64,000 nucleotides of DNA from Pseudomonas frederiksbergensis (GTDB taxonomy: Bacteria; Pseudomonadota; Gammaproteobacteria; Pseudomonadales; Pseudomonadaceae), in NCBI RefSeq assembly GCF_003732275.1, contig NZ_MOBM01000012.1, forward strand, positions 372,001-436,000. Reading direction: 5' to 3'. The first letter of the stretch is position 1. The number at the start of each line of letters is the position of its first letter. The notes beneath the pieces are model-generated. The model saw only the letters and a program-made list of their open reading frames with translations, searched no databases and had not been told where the DNA came from. Positions 35,567-45,731 of the stretch are shown here, piece after piece. The translations under genes were made by a program, and so were the position numbers.

Positions 35567-36412
35567 CTACCCCTTGACCGCGCCGGACGTCAGCCCACGC
35601 AGGAAATACTTGCCAGCGAATATGTAGACCAGCAGTGTCGGCAGCCCGGCGATCATCGCGGCGGCCATATCAACGTTGTATTCCTTGGCCCCGGTGCTGG
35701 TGTTGACCAGGTTGTTCAGGGCCACGGTAATCGGCTGGGCATCGCCACTGGCGAAGACCACGCCGAACAGGAAGTCATTCCAGATTTGCGTGAACTGCCA
35801 GATCAGGCAGACCATCACGATCGGGATCGACATCGGCAGCAGGATCTTCCAGAAAATCGTGAAGAAGCCCGCGCCATCCAGCCGCGCCGCCTTGACCAGC
35901 GCATCCGGAATGCTCACGTAGTAGTTACGGAAGAACAGCGTGGTGAACGCCAGGCCGTAGACCACATGCACCAGCACCAGGCCCGTGGTGGTGTTGGCCA
36001 AACCGATCTTGCCGAGGGTGAACGAGGCTGGCAGCAGCACGGTCTGGAACGGCAGGAAGCAGCCGAACAACAACAGGCCGAAGAACAGTTGCGAACCACG
36101 GAAGCGCCACATCGACAGCACGTAACCGTTCATGGCACCGATGAACGTAGAGATCAGTACCGCCGGCACAGTGATTTTCACCGAGTTCCAGAAGTAGCTG
36201 CCGACACTGTCCCAGGCCTTGATCCAGCCGATGCCATCAATCACTTGCGGCCAGCTCAACAGGTTGCCGGTGCGGATGTCTTCCGGGGATTTGAAACTGG
36301 TCAGCAACATCACCACCAGCGGGACCAGATAGATCGCCGCGGCCAGCAACAGGGTTGCGTAAATGGCGATGCGGCTGAAGCTGATCGCCGGTTTTCCGAG
36401 TTGATTACTCAT
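35567..36412 (-). CDS. gtsC: Glucose ABC transporter permease
   Basis: A 281-residue inner-membrane permease of the MalG type with six hydrophobic segments. The coupling-helix EAA-like motif is YYVSIPDALVKAARLDGAGFFTIFWKILLPMS. It overlaps the end of gtsB by 8 bases and precedes gtsD. It forms the membrane channel with GtsB. Confidence 0.92.
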   Translation of the reverse strand: MSNQLGKPAISFSRIAIYATLLLAAAIYLVPLVVMLLTSFKSPEDIRTGNLLSWPQVIDGIGWIKAWDSVGSYFWNSVKITVPAVLISTFIGAMNGYVLSMWRFRGSQLFFGLLLFGCFLPFQTVLLPASFTLGKIGLANTTTGLVLVHVVYGLAFTTLFFRNYYVSIPDALVKAARLDGAGFFTIFWKILLPMSIPIVMVCLIWQFTQIWNDFLFGVVFASGDAQPITVALNNLVNTSTGAKEYNVDMAAAMIAGLPTLLVYIFAGKYFLRGLTSGAVKG

Positions 36413-37313
36413 GGCGTTTGCCTCGCAATTCGGAGTACAGGTACGGCACCAGAATCGCCAGGATCGCGCCGAGCATCATCATGGCGCTCGCCGAACCAAT
36501 GCCCATCTGGCCACGGCTGAAAGTGAAGGAGTACATGAACATCGCCGGCAGGTCAGACGAGTAGCCCGGGCCACCCGCGGTCATCGCCGCCACCAGGTCG
36601 AAGCTCTTGATCGCGATGTGCGCCAGGATCATGAAGGCGCTGAAGAACACCGGGCGCAGGCTCGGCAATACGATCTTCAAGTAGATGGTCGGCAGGCTCG
36701 CACCGTCGACTTGTGCCGCGCGGATGATCGATTGATCGACGCCACGCAGGCCGGCCAGGAACATCGCCATCACAAACCCGGAGGCTTGCCACACAGCGGC
36801 GATCACCAGGCAATACACCACGCGATCCTGATCCACCAGCCAGTCGAGACGGAAGCCTTCCCAGCCCCAGTCACGCAACATTTTGTCCAGACCCAGGCCT
36901 GGGTTGAGCAGCCATTTCCATGCGGTACCGGTAACGATCATCGAGAGCGCCATCGGGTACAGGTAAACGGTGCGGATGAAGCCTTCCTTGCGAATGCGCT
37001 GATCCAGCAGCACGGCGAGGAACACGCCCAGCACCAGGCTGATGCCGATGAACATGCCGCCGAACACCGCGAGGTTTTTGCTCGCGACCCACCAGCGATC
37101 GTTGTCCATCAGGCGAATGTATTGCTGCAGGCCGACCCACTTGTAGCTCGGCATGAAGCTGGAATTGGTGAAGGACAGAACAAATGTCCAGATGATGTAA
37201 CCGTAAAAACCAACCAGGACGATCAGCATGCTTGGCGCCAAAACCAGTTTGGGGAGCCAGCGCTGCAATGCGTCGAACGGTGAGGCTTTGCTGAAAACCG
37301 CCACAGAGCTCAT
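36405..37313 (-). CDS. gtsB: Glucose ABC transporter permease
   Basis: A 302-residue MalF-type permease with about six membrane segments (PSMLIVLVGFYGYIIWTFVL at the N-terminus). The EAA-like loop is LRGVDQSIIRAAQVDGASLPTIYLKIVLPSLRP. The ATG of MSSVAVFSKASPFD was chosen; the frame extends 30 codons further upstream but there it reads through the REP doublet. Preceded by gtsA, with a 157-bp gap that holds that REP. Confidence 0.9.
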   Translation of the reverse strand: MSSVAVFSKASPFDALQRWLPKLVLAPSMLIVLVGFYGYIIWTFVLSFTNSSFMPSYKWVGLQQYIRLMDNDRWWVASKNLAVFGGMFIGISLVLGVFLAVLLDQRIRKEGFIRTVYLYPMALSMIVTGTAWKWLLNPGLGLDKMLRDWGWEGFRLDWLVDQDRVVYCLVIAAVWQASGFVMAMFLAGLRGVDQSIIRAAQVDGASLPTIYLKIVLPSLRPVFFSAFMILAHIAIKSFDLVAAMTAGGPGYSSDLPAMFMYSFTFSRGQMGIGSASAMMMLGAILAILVPYLYSELRGKRHE

Positions 37314-37359
37314 CGGGATAATCCAGGTGAAGAGAAATGAAATCGGCACGGCGATCCCT

Positions 37360-37449
37360 TGTGGGAGCGAGCCTGCTCGCGATAGCGGTGTATCAGTCGA
37401 CATCGATGTTGAATGTCAGTCAGCTATCGCGAGCAGGCTCGCTCCCACA
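37360..37449. repeat. REP doublet inside the gts operon
   Basis: TGTGGGAGCGAGCCTGCTCG and its inverse, between gtsA (upstream) and gtsB (downstream) on the same strand. Confidence 0.9.
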
Positions 37450-37470
37450 GGGATTACTCAGTGCTGGAGA

Positions 37471-38778
37471 TTACTGGGCAGCTTTGACGGCCGACGCCAG
37501 TTGCTTGCTGGCTGTCGCCGGGTCAGCGTTCTTGTCGTTCATGAAGTTGGTGACCACATCGAAGATCGCGCCCTGCACGGCCAGGGACGTGGCCATGTTG
37601 TGCGCCATGCTCGGTTGCAGGCCGCCAGTCTTCTCGTCAGCCAGGAAGTCCTTGGCGGACGCTTGAGCGCAAGAATCGAAGCCCAGCGCGCTCATGTCGT
37701 TAAGCATGTCGGTACGCACCGGGATCGAGCCTTTGTTGATGCTGAAGACTTTCTGGAAGTCTTTGCCCAGAGCGACCTTGGCCAGGTCTTGCTGAGCGGC
37801 GATATCGCCTTTGCGATCGGCTTTGAGCTTGAACACAGCCATCGAGTCGATGTTGTAGGTGAAGGCTTTTTCGGTGCCCGGGAACGGCACGCACTGGTAG
37901 TCCTTGCCCGCGACTTTCTTCGCGGCGGTCCATTCGCTCTTGGCCCAGTCGCCCATCATCTGCATGCCGGCCTTGCCGTTGATGACGTCGGCGGCGGCGA
38001 TGTTCCAGTCACGACCGGCGCGGTTCGGGTCCATGTAGCCAGTGACTTTTTTCAGCTCGGTAAAGGCCTTGGCCATCTCCGGCCCGGAAAGGGTTTTCTG
38101 ATCCAGGTCGACCAGGGCTTTCTTGTAACCGTCGGCGCCCATGACCGAGAGCACCACGTCTTCAAACACGGTGCTGTCCTGCCAAGGCTGGCCACCGTGA
38201 GCGAGCGCGATGAAGCCGGCGGCTTTGAGCTTGTCGCCAGCAGCATAGAATTCTTCGAGGGTGGTCGGCGCTTTTTCGATCCCGGCTTTCTTGAAGACTT
38301 CCGGGTTGATCCACAGCCAGTTGACGCGGTGGATGTTCACCGGCACGGCGACGTAATCGCCTTCGTATTTCACGGTGTCGGAGACTTTCTTGATCAGCAG
38401 GTTATCCCAGCCTTCGGACTTGGAAACGTCTTTGAGGGTGTCGGTGCTGAGCAGGCCAGTGCTGCCCCACTCCTGGATGTCCGGACCCTTGATCTGGGCA
38501 ACGCCCGGCGGGTTACCGGCCACGGCGCGGCTTTTGAGCACGGTCATGGCCGTGGAGCCGCCACCGCCGGCGACTGCGCCGTCTTTCCAGGTGAAGCCGT
38601 CTTTTTCGACTTGGGCCTTGAGCACATCGACGGCCGCTTTTTCACCACCAGACGTCCACCAGTGAACGACTTCCACCGAACCTTTGGCATCGGCGGCAAG
38701 GGCACTGATTGGGAATGCAGCAACGGGAAGCAGTGAAGCGAGAGAAATGACAGTAGCGAGGCGAGAAATCGCATTCAT
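37471..38778 (-). CDS. gtsA: Glucose ABC transporter periplasmic binding protein
   Basis: A 435-residue cluster-B-type sugar-binding protein. The signal peptide is [20 protein letters not shown]..., with cleavage near ALAADAKG. The mature start [20 protein letters not shown] and the later [20 protein letters not shown] are typical of GtsA/glucose-mannose binding proteins. It delivers glucose to GtsBCD. Its leader contains AACAACAAGAAAGGTAC, i.e. a Crc-type AAnAAnAA motif directly before the ribosome binding site. The same block is found before the AGE epimerase gene. Confidence 0.93.
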   Translation of the reverse strand: MNAISRLATVISLASLLPVAAFPISALAADAKGSVEVVHWWTSGGEKAAVDVLKAQVEKDGFTWKDGAVAGGGGSTAMTVLKSRAVAGNPPGVAQIKGPDIQEWGSTGLLSTDTLKDVSKSEGWDNLLIKKVSDTVKYEGDYVAVPVNIHRVNWLWINPEVFKKAGIEKAPTTLEEFYAAGDKLKAAGFIALAHGGQPWQDSTVFEDVVLSVMGADGYKKALVDLDQKTLSGPEMAKAFTELKKVTGYMDPNRAGRDWNIAAADVINGKAGMQMMGDWAKSEWTAAKKVAGKDYQCVPFPGTEKAFTYNIDSMAVFKLKADRKGDIAAQQDLAKVALGKDFQKVFSINKGSIPVRTDMLNDMSALGFDSCAQASAKDFLADEKTGGLQPSMAHNMATSLAVQGAIFDVVTNFMNDKNADPATASKQLASAVKAAQ

Positions 38779-38793
38779 CTAGTAGTACCTTTC

Positions 38794-38801
38794 TTGTTGT
38801 T
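38794..38801 (-). promoter_or_regulatory. Crc/Hfq-type motif in gtsA leader
   Basis: AACAACAA on the coding strand, within the block CATAACAACAAGAAAGGTAC, immediately upstream of the gtsA start. Confidence 0.6.
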
Positions 38802-38895
38802 ATGCATGCAAGTCTGGTGCTTGCGCTGCATAGGATTCTAAACAGGGGATGCCCCTTCGCAGGTAACGAAGGGACGCGCGAATGTCACCATATGG

Positions 38896-40155
38896 TTACA
38901 CAGGAATGCTCTGGGACAATTGCGTCAGCGCAGTGGCCATGCTCGGCGCCAGCGGCAGGCGCGGGATCAAAACGGCTTGCCAGGCGTGATACAGGTCGGG
39001 TTTGCCGGCCCAGATATCGGCGCTCGGACGGTTCAGCGGATCGAGTTCGTGATGCCAACTGCCATCGCAACGGTCGATGAAATGACTGTCACAGAATTCC
39101 CAGAACAGTCGATACCAGCGCTCGTATTGCTCATCACCGGTGCGTTTGAGCAGCGCACTGGCGGCGGCGCTGGCTTCGGCGTGGGTCCAGTGCAAGCGAT
39201 GGCGAACCACCGCGCGATTGTCCCAGTCGAGGGTGTAGACAATGCCCGGCGCACCGTCGACGTCCCAGCCGTGACGACAATTGTGCTCGAAGAGTTTTTG
39301 CGCATCGGTGGCGAGCCAGCCCGGCGTGAGTATCCCGGCCTGCACCCGCGCCGCTTCGAGGTGCAGCAACAGCCGCGCCCATTCGAAACCATGGCCCGGC
39401 GTGGTGCCGTAAGGGCGGAAACCATCGGCCGGGTTGTCGTGGTTGTAGTCGCGCAGCGGCTGCCAGTCACGGTCGAAATGCTCGACCACCAGATAATCGT
39501 TGGCTGCGGCGTGATTGTGAATAACGCGCTCGACGATGCGCTGGGCGCGAATCAGCCAGCGGTTGTCCTCGGTGACATCGGCCAGGGCGAGAAAGGCTTC
39601 GGTGGCGTGCATGTTGCTGTTGGCGCCGCGATAGGCTTCCTCTTCACTCCAATCGCGGTTGAAGGATTCGCGCATGGCGCCCTCCTCCTCGCTCCAGAAA
39701 TGCGTGTCGATGATATGGATCGCATCGTCGAGCAAGGCTTGTGCATCGGGGCGTTGAGCGACCACCGCAGAACTCGCGGCCAATGCAACGAAAGCATGCA
39801 GGTAAGCGGCTTTGCCGGTATTGCCGTCGCGGTGTTCAGGCGTGGCGAACCAGCCTCCATGTTCGGCGTCACGCAGTGGCCCACTGAGGGCTCGGATGCC
39901 GTGATCCACCAGCTCGGCAAAACCCGGCAAGCCCTGGATGTGCGCCATGGCGAAGCTGTGGGTCATGCGCGCGGTGTTCATGGTTTCAGCTTGCGCGTTG
40001 GCCGGCAAGCGACCCTTTTCGTCGAGGTTGCCGAAGCCTTCGGTAAGCGTTGAAGCCTTGGCGAACGCCAGCAGGCGCAGGCCTTCGGCGGCAAGCCATT
40101 GCTGATGGGCAGGCGCGTTCAGCCAACTGCTGAAGGCGGGTTGGAAGGTGTCCAT
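38896..40155 (-). CDS. AGE-family epimerase/isomerase
   Basis: A 419-residue (alpha/alpha)6-barrel protein of the N-acylglucosamine 2-epimerase/aldose-ketose isomerase family. It has RMTHSFAMAHIQGLPGFAELVDHGIRAL, GGWFATPEHRD, HATEAFLALADVT, NHDNPADGFRPYGTTPGHGFEWARLLLHLE and a late RHRLHWTHAEASAAASALL. The conserved histidines match the active site of mannose isomerase/YihS-type enzymes, so interconversion of mannose and fructose is likely. The leader is nearly the same as that of gtsA, upstream of which it lies. Not preceded by a repeat of its own. Confidence 0.85.
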   Translation of the reverse strand: MDTFQPAFSSWLNAPAHQQWLAAEGLRLLAFAKASTLTEGFGNLDEKGRLPANAQAETMNTARMTHSFAMAHIQGLPGFAELVDHGIRALSGPLRDAEHGGWFATPEHRDGNTGKAAYLHAFVALAASSAVVAQRPDAQALLDDAIHIIDTHFWSEEEGAMRESFNRDWSEEEAYRGANSNMHATEAFLALADVTEDNRWLIRAQRIVERVIHNHAAANDYLVVEHFDRDWQPLRDYNHDNPADGFRPYGTTPGHGFEWARLLLHLEAARVQAGILTPGWLATDAQKLFEHNCRHGWDVDGAPGIVYTLDWDNRAVVRHRLHWTHAEASAAASALLKRTGDEQYERWYRLFWEFCDSHFIDRCDGSWHHELDPLNRPSADIWAGKPDLYHAWQAVLIPRLPLAPSMATALTQLSQSIPV

Positions 40156-40168
40156 GGGAGTACCTTTT

Positions 40169-40176
40169 TTGTTGTT
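40169..40176 (-). promoter_or_regulatory. Crc/Hfq-type motif in AGE epimerase leader
   Basis: AACAACAA on the coding strand within CATAACAACAAAAAAGGTAC, next to the ATG. It differs from the gtsA leader block by one base. Confidence 0.58.
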
Positions 40177-40286
40177 ATGACTGGGGGCAGTCTAAACAAC
40201 GAGCGGTGACGGGCAGGTAACGAAGGGGGCGAGTTATGTCACCGAGTTGTGACATTTGCCTCGACTCTGAGGTGAGTGATGTCTTG

Positions 40287-40387
40287 TGGCGAGGGAGCTT
40301 GCTCCCGTTGGACTGCGCAGCAGTCCCATTCTTTTTGGGGATAAGCGGGGCCGCTCCGCGCCCCAGCGGGAGCAAGCTCCCTCGCCA
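40287..40387. repeat. Intergenic inverted repeat (family B)
   Basis: TGGCGAGGGAGCTTGCTCCC and GGGAGCAAGCTCCCTCGCCA, with TGCGCAGCAGTCCC on the left and CGCGCCCC on the right. It lies between gtrS and the epimerase gene. Confidence 0.86.
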
Positions 40388-40398
40388 CAGGGGCGGTG

Positions 40399-41868
40399 TC
40401 AATCCATTGATCGCGGCAACTGCAACGTCACCCGCAACCCGCCTTCACGCAGGTTTTGCAGGCTGACTTCACCGCCATGGCTATGGGCAATGTTGCGCGC
40501 GATCCCCAACCCCAAGCCATAACCCTGCTGCTGCCCGGCCAAGCGGAAATGCGGCTCGAACACTTGCTCCAGACGCTGCTCCGGTACGCCCGGCCCTTCA
40601 TCGTCGACATGCAGGACAAACGCGCTCTCGTCATCATCGATGTGCAGATGCGCGTTCTGCCCATACTTCAAGGCGTTGTCGATCAGGTTGCCAATGCAAC
40701 GCTTGAGCGCCAATGGCTTACCGGGATACGGCGCCAGCGCCCGCCCCTGCTGGGTCACGCGGCCATTGCCGTTGGGCGCCAGATACGGTTCCACCAGGCA
40801 GTCGAGCACATGGTTGAGGTCCACCGGCTCGATGTTTTCGTGGATGTCGGTGTCTTTCACGCATTGCAGCGCACCTTTGACCAGCAGCTCCAGCTCATCC
40901 AGATCACGACCGAACTTGGCTTGCAGCTTTTCGTCTTCAAGCAATTCCACCCGCAATCGCAACCGGGTAATCGGCGTGCGCAAGTCATGGGAAATCGCGC
41001 TGAACAACTGGCTGCGTTCGGTCAGGTAACGGCTGATACGCTCGCGCATCGCATTGAAGGCGCGGCCCACTTCCACCACTTCACTGCCGCCGCCCTCCGC
41101 CACCGGTTCGACTTCGGCACCCAGCGACATATCCCGCGCCGCCCGCGCCAATCGCTTGAGCGGTCGGCTCTGCCAATGCACCAGCAGGCCGATGAACAGC
41201 AGCAAGAAACCGCTGGTGAGCACAATGAACCAGACCTGCTGCGCCGGCAGGCCTTGTTCTTCAAGACTGGTGTAGGGCTCGGGCAACAGCGAGGCGATGT
41301 ACAGCCATTCGCCCGGTGCCATCTGGATTTGCGTGACCAGCACCGGCGGGTTCACCGGTTCGAGGGTCAACGCGTAGTGCGCCCAGGAGCGCGGCAACTC
41401 GTCGAGTTTCAGGCCACCGTTGAAAATCCGCAGGTCTTCGGGGCTGACGAAGGTCACCGAGATGTCGATGTCCTGCCCCAGCGACTCGCGCAGCACTTCG
41501 TCCACTGCTTTGAGCACCGCTTCTTTGCGCGGAGTGATCGGCAGCACTTCCATCCCTAAGGGTTTGTCGTTGAGCGTCACCACGAACCGGGTGCCGCCCA
41601 TGCTGCGCAACTGATCGAGCACCAGCGGCCGAAACGCCACCGGCAACGAGCGGAAATAACTGACGCTGGCCGTCATCGAATGGGCGAGGCTGCGGGCACT
41701 GGTGACCAGGCCTTCAAGCTGCGTGGCGCGCAATTGCGAAACCCAGATCACGCTCGACAGCGTCTGGGCGAACAGCACCGCCAGCAGGGTCAACAGCAAC
41801 ATGCGCCCGAGTAACGAACGCGGCACCGGCACCCGCCCGGCGAGCTTGCGCAGGAACTCAGTGGCCAT
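40399..41868 (-). CDS. gtrS: Glucose-responsive sensor histidine kinase
   Basis: A 489-residue inner-membrane sensor. The first membrane segment is LLGRMLLLTLLAVLFAQTLS, followed by a periplasmic sensor of about 140 residues. The second segment is VWFIVLTSGFLLLFIGLLVH, then HAMP. The phospho-acceptor His is in AISHDLRTPITRLRLR (H294). N-box NLIDNALKYG and G-boxes DDEGPGVP and GYGLGLGIA complete the kinase. In Pseudomonas GtrS senses 2-ketogluconate/6-phosphogluconate and works with GltR to control gts and oprB. The start overlaps gltR by 11 bases. Confidence 0.9.
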   Translation of the reverse strand: MATEFLRKLAGRVPVPRSLLGRMLLLTLLAVLFAQTLSSVIWVSQLRATQLEGLVTSARSLAHSMTASVSYFRSLPVAFRPLVLDQLRSMGGTRFVVTLNDKPLGMEVLPITPRKEAVLKAVDEVLRESLGQDIDISVTFVSPEDLRIFNGGLKLDELPRSWAHYALTLEPVNPPVLVTQIQMAPGEWLYIASLLPEPYTSLEEQGLPAQQVWFIVLTSGFLLLFIGLLVHWQSRPLKRLARAARDMSLGAEVEPVAEGGGSEVVEVGRAFNAMRERISRYLTERSQLFSAISHDLRTPITRLRLRVELLEDEKLQAKFGRDLDELELLVKGALQCVKDTDIHENIEPVDLNHVLDCLVEPYLAPNGNGRVTQQGRALAPYPGKPLALKRCIGNLIDNALKYGQNAHLHIDDDESAFVLHVDDEGPGVPEQRLEQVFEPHFRLAGQQQGYGLGLGIARNIAHSHGGEVSLQNLREGGLRVTLQLPRSMD

Positions 41869-42589
41869 TGCTGGCAACCACATTGGCTGCCAGTTGGTAG
41901 CCACTGCCGCGCACGGTACGGATCAGCCGTGGCGGTTTTTCGGTGTCGCGCAGGCGCTGGCGCAAACGGCTGACCGCCATGTCGACGATGCGATCGAGCG
42001 GCATCAGGTCACGGCCACGGGTGGCGTTGCCGATGGTGTCGCGGTCGAGGATTTCCTGAGGGTGATCGAGGAACAGTTTCAGCAGTGCGAAATCGGCGCC
42101 CGAGAGAATCACTTCCTCGCCGTCGATGTGGAACAGTCGATGGCTGACCATGTCCAGCCGCCAGTCGTCGAAAGCGAGCACTTCGCTGCCGGAACGTTCC
42201 TGACCGAACTGCGCACGGCGCAACAAGGCTTTGATGCGCGCCTGCAATTCACGCGGGCTGAAGGGTTTACCGAGGTAGTCGTCGGCGCCCAGTTCCAGGC
42301 CGATGACGCGGTCGGCCTCGTCGGAGCTGGCGGTGAGCATGATGATCGGCACCTGGGCCTGGCGCGGGTGCTGGCGGATCCAGCGGCAGAGGCTGAAACC
42401 GTCTTCGTCCGGCAGCATCACGTCGAGAATCACCAGGTCGCTCGGCGCCTCGTTCAAGGCCTGACGAAAGCCTGCACCATCGGGCGTGGTACGGACCTGG
42501 AAACCGGCGCGGGTCAGGTAGGTGTCCAGCAACTCGCGTATCTCTTGATCGTCATCGACCAACAAAATCGACTTGTTGACTGAGCTCAC
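41858..42589 (-). CDS. gltR: OmpR-family response regulator of glucose uptake
   Basis: A 243-residue regulator: a receiver domain with ILLVDDDQEIRE (acidic pocket), the phospho-acceptor in LVILDVMLPDEDG, and the conserved LGADDYLGKPFSPREL. A C-terminal winged helix follows (VILSGADFALLKLFLDHPQEIL, DRIVDMAVSRLRQRL, RTVRGSGYQL). It forms a two-component system with GtrS, whose gene overlaps its end. It is known in P. putida/P. fluorescens as GltR-2. Confidence 0.92.
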   Translation of the reverse strand: MSSVNKSILLVDDDQEIRELLDTYLTRAGFQVRTTPDGAGFRQALNEAPSDLVILDVMLPDEDGFSLCRWIRQHPRQAQVPIIMLTASSDEADRVIGLELGADDYLGKPFSPRELQARIKALLRRAQFGQERSGSEVLAFDDWRLDMVSHRLFHIDGEEVILSGADFALLKLFLDHPQEILDRDTIGNATRGRDLMPLDRIVDMAVSRLRQRLRDTEKPPRLIRTVRGSGYQLAANVVASNGH

Positions 42590-42664
42590 GGGGCGGCGTC
42601 CTTGTTGTTTAAATTAGGTGGATTATGCCTTAAGCACGAAATCTACAAACACCGCAAAACCAAC

Positions 42665-42754
42665 TGTGGGAGCGGGCTTGCTCGCGAAGGGGCCATTACA
42701 TTCAACATCTTTGTTGACTGACACACCGCCTTCGCGAGCAAGCCCGCTCCCACA
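42665..42754. repeat. REP doublet (family A)
   Basis: TGTGGGAGCGGGCTTGCTCG and its inverse, between gltR and glk. Confidence 0.9.
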
Positions 42755-42766
42755 TTTGATTGCATT

Positions 42767-43726
42767 TCAGGCTGGAATGGATTGATCCAGCGCCACACCC
42801 GCACCCACCAACCCGGAATACGGCGCCGTCACCAGCCACACCGGAATGCCTTTGAAGTAATCGCTCATGCACCCCTTGTCGGCGAAGCAGCGGGAGAAAC
42901 CGCTTTCGATGAAGAAATCGGCAAACCGTGGAATCACCCCGCCAACGATGTAAACGCCACCGCGCGCCCCGGTGGTCAGCACATTGTTGCCGGCCACGCG
43001 ACCGAGCCAGCAGCAGAACTGCTCGAGCACTTCCAGGGCAATCGGATCGCCCGCCAGCCCGGCCGCCGTAATCGACTCAGGCGTGTCGAGCACAGGCGTG
43101 TGACCGTCCACCGCGCAGATTGCCCGGTAGACCCGCGGCAAACCGCTGCCGCTCAACGCCGTTTCAGCGCTGACATGGCCGATCTCGTTGAAGATGTGCT
43201 GCCACAGTTGGGTTTCCCGCGGGCTGCTCAGCGGCAAGTCGACGTGACCGCCCTCCCCCGGCAGCGGGGCAAAACGCCCCTCGCCCAGATCGAGCAACGT
43301 GCCCACACCCAGGCCAGTGCCCGGGCCGATCACCACCGCCGGCCGCAACGGCTCCGGCGTGCCTTCGCAGACCACCCGAAATTCGCCCGGTTGCAAGCGG
43401 GTCATGCCCAGCGCCATCGCCGAGAAGTCGTTGATCAACAGCAGTTGATCCACCTGCAAGGTCTTGCAGAACCCCTTGCGACTGAGCCGCCAGTGATTGT
43501 TGGTGAACTTGAATTCATCGCCGCTCACGGGGCCTGCCACCGACAGGCACACCGAACCGATCGAACCCGGCGCCAGACCGAGCCCGCTCAGGTAGAGCGC
43601 AATGGCCTCCTCCGGGCTGGCGTGGTCTGCCGTCGCCAGCACCTGGACCGATTCCAGCTGCTGGTTTTTCCACAACGCGAAACGTGCGTTGGTGCCACCG
43701 ATGTCACCGACCAAAGCCAGTTTCAA
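42767..43726 (-). CDS. glk: Glucokinase
   Basis: A 319-residue bacterial-type glucokinase that phosphorylates glucose imported by GtsABCD. It has the N-terminal ATP-binding [27 protein letters not shown] with catalytic Asp, [13 protein letters not shown] and [11 protein letters not shown] with glucose contacts. Its ATG overlaps the edd stop by 4 bases, so edd-glk translation is coupled. Confidence 0.94.
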   Translation of the reverse strand: MKLALVGDIGGTNARFALWKNQQLESVQVLATADHASPEEAIALYLSGLGLAPGSIGSVCLSVAGPVSGDEFKFTNNHWRLSRKGFCKTLQVDQLLLINDFSAMALGMTRLQPGEFRVVCEGTPEPLRPAVVIGPGTGLGVGTLLDLGEGRFAPLPGEGGHVDLPLSSPRETQLWQHIFNEIGHVSAETALSGSGLPRVYRAICAVDGHTPVLDTPESITAAGLAGDPIALEVLEQFCCWLGRVAGNNVLTTGARGGVYIVGGVIPRFADFFIESGFSRCFADKGCMSDYFKGIPVWLVTAPYSGLVGAGVALDQSIPA

Positions 43727-45549
43727 TTAAGCGTCTCCAGGGCAGAAGTAAAGGCGCTGGCGCCCTGCTCTGCGGAGCTGAAGGCCATGCGCATGAAACC
43801 AAACAGTTCGCGACCGCTGCCAATGTTGTTGCCCAACAGGCCCTTGGCAGGTTCGCGCGCTGCGAATTCTTCGGCGTCCACCTTAAGCTCCAGGGTGCCT
43901 TTGACGCCATCGACGCGGATGATATCGCCCTCTTGCACCCGCGCCAAAGCGCCGCCCACATAAGCTTCGGGGCTGACGTGAATCGCCGCCGGGATTTTCC
44001 CCGAGGCGCCGGACATGCGTCCATCAGTCACCAACGCGACTTTGAAGCCGCGATCCTGCAGCACGCCGAGGAACGGCGTCATCTTGTGCAGTTCCGGCAT
44101 GCCGTTGGAGCGCGGACCCTGGAAGCGCATCACCGCGACGAAATCCTTCTCCAGCAGACCGGCCTTGAACGCATCGGCCAGGTCCTGTTGATCCTGGAAC
44201 ACCATCGCCGGTGCTTCGACGACCTGGTTTTCCAAAGCGACGGCGGAAACTTTCATCACTCCGCGGCCGAGGTTGCCTTCCATCACGCGCAAGCCACCCT
44301 CTGGCGAGAATGCGCGAGCGACCGGACGCAGGATGTTTTCGTCGAGGCTTTCGATCGGGCCTTCGCGCCAGACCAGTTCGCCGTTTTCGAGGAACGGTTC
44401 CATGGTGTAGCGGCTCAGACCGTGACCGAGCACGGTGTTGACGTTTTCGTGAAGCAGGCCGGCTTCCAGCAGTTCGCGGATCAGGAACGACATGCCGCCC
44501 GCCGCCTGGAAGTGGTTGATGTCGGCTTTGCCGTTCGGGTACACGTGGCTCAGGGTCGGCACCACCTCGGAGAGGTCGGCCATGTCCTGCCAGGTCAACT
44601 GGATGCCCGCAGCCATGGCGATGGCCGGCATGTGCAGCGTGTGGTTGGTCGAACCGCCCGTGGCGTGCAGGGCCACGATGGAGTTGACCAGCGAACGCTC
44701 GTCGACGATTTCGCCGATCGGCATGAAGTCGCCGTTCTGCTTGGTCAGGCGGGTGACCTGGTGCGCCGCTTCGCGAGTCAGGGCATCGCGCAACGGGGTG
44801 TTCGGGTTGACGAACGAGGCGCCCGGCAAGTGCAGGCCCATGACTTCCATCAGCAACTGGTTGGTGTTGGCGGTGCCGTAGAAGGTGCAGGTGCCAGGGC
44901 TGTGATAGGACTTCATCTCCGATTCCAGCAGCTCTTCGCGCGTCGCCTTGCCTTCGGCGTAGCGCTGACGCACATCGGCTTTCTGCTTGTTGGAGATGCC
45001 CGAAACCATCGGCCCGCCCGGCACGAAGATCGTCGGCAGATGACCGAAACGCAACGCGCCCATCATCAGGCCCGGCACGATCTTGTCGCAGATGCCGAGC
45101 ATCAACGCGCCGTCGAACATGTTGTGCGAAAGCGCTACCGCAGTGGACAACGCGATCACTTCACGGCTCGGCAGGCTCAGTTCCATGCCCGGTTCGCCCT
45201 GGGTCACACCATCGCACATCGCGGGGGTGCCACCGGCGAACTGGCCGACGGAGCCGATTTCGCGCAGGGCTTTTTTGATCTGTTCCGGGAAGACTTCGTA
45301 CGGCTGGTGCGCCGAGAGCATGTCGTTATATGACGAAACAATAGCGATGTTGGCGGAGTTCATCATCCGCAGGCTGTGCTTGTCGTCGCTGCCACACCCG
45401 GCTACGCCATGGGCGAAGTTGGCGCATTGCAGCTTGCCGCGCATCGGACCGTCGCTGGCGGCGCCGCGGATCAATGCAAGGTAAGCCTCACGCGTGGTGC
45501 GGCTGCGGGCGATAAGCCGTTCGGTGACCTCAAGGACGCGGGGATGCAT
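43723..45549 (-). CDS. edd: 6-phosphogluconate dehydratase
   Basis: A 608-residue enzyme of the IlvD/Edd family, containing an iron-sulfur cluster. It converts 6-phosphogluconate to KDPG. Typical stretches are the N-terminal [42 protein letters not shown] and [17 protein letters not shown], plus Cys residues consistent with cluster ligands ([26 protein letters not shown]). It is followed by glk, gltR and gtrS in one direction. Divergent gap shares its promoter region, with two HexR-type sites between. Confidence 0.95.
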   Translation of the reverse strand: MHPRVLEVTERLIARSRTTREAYLALIRGAASDGPMRGKLQCANFAHGVAGCGSDDKHSLRMMNSANIAIVSSYNDMLSAHQPYEVFPEQIKKALREIGSVGQFAGGTPAMCDGVTQGEPGMELSLPSREVIALSTAVALSHNMFDGALMLGICDKIVPGLMMGALRFGHLPTIFVPGGPMVSGISNKQKADVRQRYAEGKATREELLESEMKSYHSPGTCTFYGTANTNQLLMEVMGLHLPGASFVNPNTPLRDALTREAAHQVTRLTKQNGDFMPIGEIVDERSLVNSIVALHATGGSTNHTLHMPAIAMAAGIQLTWQDMADLSEVVPTLSHVYPNGKADINHFQAAGGMSFLIRELLEAGLLHENVNTVLGHGLSRYTMEPFLENGELVWREGPIESLDENILRPVARAFSPEGGLRVMEGNLGRGVMKVSAVALENQVVEAPAMVFQDQQDLADAFKAGLLEKDFVAVMRFQGPRSNGMPELHKMTPFLGVLQDRGFKVALVTDGRMSGASGKIPAAIHVSPEAYVGGALARVQEGDIIRVDGVKGTLELKVDAEEFAAREPAKGLLGNNIGSGRELFGFMRMAFSSAEQGASAFTSALETLN

Positions 45550-45669
45550 GTGTAGAACTCCAGGCTAACGGATGTGGCGACCTGATTGTCTATGCTGATC
45601 AAGCACCGCTGTGATTGGGATGACAAACGGTTTTCTTGATCATTCGGACCAGTTGATTCAGGTCACTCG

Positions 45670-45684
45670 TTGTAGATAAAACAA
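45670..45684. promoter_or_regulatory. HexR operator (edd side)
   Basis: TTGTAGATAAAACAA, a perfect match to TTGT-N7-ACAA, 120 bases upstream of the edd start in the edd-gap intergenic region. Confidence 0.75.
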
Positions 45685-45731
45685 AATATTGCCACTAAAA
45701 AGGCTTGTTTTCTATTTTTTTGCGAATAATC

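Noticed and set aside
37314..37403. N-terminal extension of gtsB reading through the REP
   Set aside because: The added residues are REP-encoded and GtsB family proteins begin near the chosen ATG.
43684..45333. Long open frame antisense to edd
   Set aside because: Shadow of edd; composition is unlike a real protein.
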